Of a DNA stretch of 64,000 nt, positions 60,569 to 64,000 are shown piece by piece; position 1 is the first letter of the stretch, and the number at the start of each line of letters is the position of its first letter. Location of the stretch: assembly GCA_020747065.1 (NCBI GenBank), contig JAGMVK010000003.1, positions 1,612,001-1,676,000 on the forward strand. Reading direction: 5' to 3'. The notes beneath the pieces are model-generated. The model made no database searches and was not told where the DNA came from. It saw nothing but the letters and a program-made list of their open reading frames with translations. The stretch comes from Cadophora sp. MPI-SDFR-AT-0126. Lineage: Eukaryota > Ascomycota > Leotiomycetes > Helotiales > Ploettnerulaceae. The position numbers and the translations under genes are program-made.

Positions 60569-62782
60569 ATGGTGCTTCCCACGCCCCAATACTCGTTGGA
60601 CCACTCGTGTTCAACGCTGTTCAATAATACTCTCTACACATACTCGTCGGTCGCATTTCAGTCTTTGAAGATGGAAAGCGGTGCAGAGTGGTCTGAATTA
60701 GCGATGGGCGTTCCCGTAACTGGAGGAGTTTGCGTCAAGTCGACGCCAAAGAATGATACGAGTGCTGCAGCTTTATATATTGTGGGAGGGAATGCCAACG
60801 ACACCAGCTATCAGGGATTACAGCGGTATACATTTGCCAACCAGAGTTGGGAGACGATATACCCAACCGTTGCTGTGACGGAAAACCGCCTCTATCACGA
60901 TGCTGTTTACTTGAACAAATCGGATTCGATTCTGATCTACGCGGGAACACAGGATGGCACCAGGCAGCTTTCATCTCAAACTTTCACAGTACAAGCCTCG
61001 CCTCCTTACACCGTCCTGGCCTACGAGGCGATCGCACCACCAGCAATTTCTCCGATACTAATTCCATGGACGGAGAGCAAAGCAATTTACATCGGAGGCA
61101 GTGAAACTAACACCCAGGCCATGATTTTCAGTCCTTCGAAATCATGGGTCGACTCGAATGCATCATTTGCCAACCCCATCTACAACACTTCCAACGTCAA
61201 AGCCATTGCTTTGAATGGAAACGATGGGAGCAAAACTATTTACACTTTCGACATGACTGTCTCTCCCAATGCTGTCAATAGGACAATATTGATTGATGCT
61301 GATGGTAACCCGGTCCAGAATTCGGCACCCATCCAGGAGAAAAGGGAGACAGAATACGGCATCAAAAGAAGAGCAGAGCTTACTGTGGCAGATTGGCCAG
61401 CGTACAATGGAACGCTAGCGCCCACGAGTACCAGAACCTCGTATTCCGTGGCGAGAGACCAAAGTGGAATGGTCGTGGTCAGCGGAGGAAATGATGAGGA
61501 TGTGTTGTGTATTTTCAAGGCAAGGTCGAATGCCTGGGCGAATGCAACAGACAAACTCGGATCGAAGGTAGTCACACAGCAAGGCCTGGGAAGTGCCCCA
61601 TCATCATCATTATCCCCCTCAACAACAGCATCTACGACTGCATCAAGTTCAGCACAATCTTCTACCGCAGCAGCAAGCGGATCGAGCAGTGACACACCAG
61701 TCCCAACGAAGATCCTTGCAGCTGTGTTGGGGACGATTGCCGGTGTTGCTTTTATATTGATAGCTGTGCTGATCTGCTTCCGATGGAGAAGGAAGAGGAA
61801 ACAGCATGCGGAGGCTGGACATCAGAGACGTGCAAGCGGACTGCCCGAGGAGAAGAACGCGATGGATTTTGCGGATCGAGGACTGCCGCAAATGACTACA
61901 ACGAGACAATTCCAGGGTCATGAGCCATCAGCCTCCCAAGGCTCCTTCTCTTCCATGGCGATACTGATGGGCCGCGCGGGCCATAATAGAGGGGACGAAA
62001 AGGGGAATGGAAGTGACGCTAGCAGTCAATTCAACAAAAATTACAAGGGCAACATCAGCAAGCCCATGCCACAAGAGGAACCATATCTAAACGCTACCAG
62101 AGACGAGAAGACGGTCTCTTTTGTGGAGAGTGGACCGCAAGGACCATCAGCTGGACCAGCATCCGGACCAAGGCCTCGTGGGAGCACCAGAGGTGGACGA
62201 CGTGGAAGTACGAGAAGGAGTTCAGGATGGAATCGATATTGGTCTGGAGGAAGTTCATTGAACATTCTCGGATTTGGCTCGAAACGGACAACGTATGAGG
62301 GATCAGACCGAAGTTCAGAGTACTCAATACACCAAATGCCTACGCGCAATTCGGCAATCGTACCACCATTGAAGATTGGTGACAGACCCGAACTGAACCG
62401 AGTAATGTCTGGGAGTCCGACAGTTGCACATCCCTCAAGCAAGTTTCCCCTTTCGGGAGAGATGTCGGGTAAGATCGAAAGATCAGGTTCCCTCAGTTCT
62501 CTGTCATCATTCAACGATGATCGTCACGATGCCTTCTCAAGCGGCGTTCCAGCAAGTGTGAACGAGCAAAACGCCTGGACACCTGTTGGAGGCGGCGGTG
62601 GATGGAATGCTCGCGCGAGTAACTATTCGGAAAGTGTCTATGCAACAACCCTGGGCCGGAATACTGGCAACTTCGACAACAGGACAACTCGCTTCCCTGG
62701 AGCTGAACCTGCTGTTCCACAGGTTCCTACACACACCGCGGACATGTCATGGCTGAATCTTGGAGGCAACTCAAGGATATAA
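60569..62782 (+). CDS. kelch-like beta-propeller single-pass membrane protein
   Basis: One exon of 737 residues. Residues 1 to about 330 are propeller-like, with recurring strands of the type ALYIVGGN, SILIYAG, AIYIGGS and MVVVSGG. They carry about ten N-glycosylation sequons (NDT, NQS, NKS, NAS, NTS, NRT, NGT, NAT). A Ser/Thr-rich stalk follows, then one transmembrane helix at about 383-403 (LAAVLGTIAGVAFILIAVLI) and a basic stop-transfer (RWRRKRKQ). The roughly 330-residue cytoplasmic tail is Ser/Gly/Arg-rich. This layout suits a cell-surface sensor or wall-associated protein; function is not known. No signal peptide is visible at this start, and an in-frame TAA lies 18 bp upstream with no AG between. 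Confidence 0.85.
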   Translation: MVLPTPQYSLDHSCSTLFNNTLYTYSSVAFQSLKMESGAEWSELAMGVPVTGGVCVKSTPKNDTSAAALYIVGGNANDTSYQGLQRYTFANQSWETIYPTVAVTENRLYHDAVYLNKSDSILIYAGTQDGTRQLSSQTFTVQASPPYTVLAYEAIAPPAISPILIPWTESKAIYIGGSETNTQAMIFSPSKSWVDSNASFANPIYNTSNVKAIALNGNDGSKTIYTFDMTVSPNAVNRTILIDADGNPVQNSAPIQEKRETEYGIKRRAELTVADWPAYNGTLAPTSTRTSYSVARDQSGMVVVSGGNDEDVLCIFKARSNAWANATDKLGSKVVTQQGLGSAPSSSLSPSTTASTTASSSAQSSTAAASGSSSDTPVPTKILAAVLGTIAGVAFILIAVLICFRWRRKRKQHAEAGHQRRASGLPEEKNAMDFADRGLPQMTTTRQFQGHEPSASQGSFSSMAILMGRAGHNRGDEKGNGSDASSQFNKNYKGNISKPMPQEEPYLNATRDEKTVSFVESGPQGPSAGPASGPRPRGSTRGGRRGSTRRSSGWNRYWSGGSSLNILGFGSKRTTYEGSDRSSEYSIHQMPTRNSAIVPPLKIGDRPELNRVMSGSPTVAHPSSKFPLSGEMSGKIERSGSLSSLSSFNDDRHDAFSSGVPASVNEQNAWTPVGGGGGWNARASNYSESVYATTLGRNTGNFDNRTTRFPGAEPAVPQVPTHTADMSWLNLGGNSRI

Positions 62783-64000
62783 TCTTGCTTCATGAGCATC
62801 ATCTGGATTGAGCCCGGGTACCACGTCATTCACATGAGCAACTTTTGTGTTTTTTCTTGTCTATTAGCGTGTTCTGCATTTAGGTGTTTGAATCATCCTG
62901 CTGCATATCTCGGGGTTCAGGCAATTTGTCTCACACATTTTCTTTTCCACATGCTTCAATCAAGCCATCAGCGGAGCTGGTTATTGCTGTTGTTTCTGTC
63001 TGTTGTTTCCAAAAATTGAGCCAGGTGTTGTTGGGCTCGGGCGTTAAGATACCTACCTTCGTTTACCTTTTCTACCTGTCTGTCATATCCGTTTCTACTA
63101 TTTTCTATATCTTCCTCTCCATCAGATGGGGGAAGGCAGCCGCTTTGCATTGTATGGAAACTAGACTACACGGCCTCATTGTGTATATTGTTGATGGCGA
63201 GAGAGAGGGGGAGGGGGGAGAGAGGCGGGTATTCCCTTGGTTCGATTGTTTCTAGCTCTGATGTATCTATGTACGTATGTGTGATACCACGAGCTTTCAT
63301 CATAGGATGAGCTCCATGTGGTAGAAAAGAGAAAGAAGGGTGGACGAGCAGAATGCTGGTTATTTAATGCTTAAATGGTGAAGGTTGAGTTGGGGACGTC
63401 AAGAGGAGAGAAGAGAGGAGTGGTGAAGAATCAGTGGATGCATGTAAGAAGAACGAGATGGATGATACCATAACACAAAATTCAAAATAACTTCAAAATC
63501 TACAGCACTCTGCATATTCCTATCTTTCCGATTCCGGTACTTCTCAACATGATCTCTTCACGTTCTAGTTATCTGTTCTACTCATACCTTACCTACAGAA
63601 CCACCTTTCGACCCACTCTCAATACAGTCGATACTCGTAGAAATGCTCTAGAAACTCGACATCTCCACCGCAGACCACTGACCACTGACCACAAACCCAG
63701 GAATACACTTTCCCCCAAACAGCGGGATCCGCCGACCCGAAACGGTAGCTCCAATACTTTAATGAAGACAGCCCCGATGCCTACATTTGGAATTGCGTGT
63801 ACCGTTGTTACCGGTAAATTGGGAGGCAGAGGGAGGAGGAGCGGTTCCATTTTGACTTGATTTGTTTTGTGTGGGTATGGTTTAAACGGTGTTGCGTGGT
63901 GGAAGAGGTCGGAGGGTGAGTGAGTGGTGTGATGTTGCGATAGTCGGAAGGTCGACTGGTGGGGGAGGGGTACGAGATGTGCTGTTTATCGGTAATTGAG
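62783..64000. other. 3' flank and gene-free window end
   Basis: T-rich 3' sequence follows the kelch-like gene. An ATG-started frame at 63549-63860 (103 codons, Arg/Thr-rich) overlaps an open minus-strand frame and shows no conserved feature. I see no supported gene. Confidence 0.5.

Noticed and set aside
63549..63860. 103-codon ATG frame near the window end
   Set aside because: Overlaps an equally long minus frame, low-complexity Arg/Thr content, no known family.
1..64000. tRNA, rRNA and CRISPR elements
   Set aside because: No tRNA A/B box pairs with cloverleaf context, no rRNA sequence and no spaced direct repeats were seen by eye.

Overview
The window is nuclear DNA of a filamentous ascomycete. 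Genes are spaced out on both strands and split by short GT-AG introns (mostly 50-150 bp). Leaders are long and pyrimidine-rich. The gene set is fungal: a NUC-1-type bHLH factor, a group III hybrid histidine kinase, a Nam8/Csx1-type RRM protein and 2EXR proteins. Gene content and the exact match of the histidine kinase numbering to Botrytis BOS1 make a helotialean Leotiomycete the best guess. That placement is inference.

Layout: 1-3305 (-) is an F-box protein whose 3' end lies outside the window. 6322-10516 (+) is a MUN/C2 (Munc13-like) protein. 14601-18927 (+) is the osmosensing/fungicide-response kinase Nik1/OS-1/BOS1 with six HAMP units. 26669-28473 (+) is a three-RRM protein. 31519-33328 (-) is an aftiphilin/Laa2-like candidate AP-1 accessory protein, divergent from 33909-35999 (+), nucleoporin NSP1. 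36387-36822 (-) is the mitochondrial ATPase inhibitor IF1, divergent from 38791-39828 (+), a 14-3-3 protein. The 14-3-3 gene is convergent with 40848-42857 (-), the Cdc14 phosphatase. 43524-43960 (+) is Pcc1 of the EKC/KEOPS complex. 44631-46704 (-) is the phosphate regulator NUC-1. 60569-62782 (+) is a kelch-like single-pass membrane protein with a long cytoplasmic tail.

Between 47 and 60 kb the conserved genes give way to a decayed, repeat-rich stretch. It holds two related but broken 2EXR genes on opposite strands, an ORF with no start codon that abuts an AT-rich patch, another long ORF interrupted by one stop, and a cluster of short tandem repeats. This looks like a degenerating accessory island between housekeeping blocks.

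The large gaps (10.5-14.6, 18.9-26.7, 28.5-31.5 and 46.7-50.6 kb) contain no recognisable protein gene. Some contain long leaders, upstream ORFs and one splice-signal-bearing candidate non-coding transcription unit near 23.3-24.2 kb. I did not find a convincing new multi-gene system. The best leads are the AP-1-like accessory protein, the broken 2EXR island, the cryptic transcription unit and the last-intron stop switch in the RRM gene.
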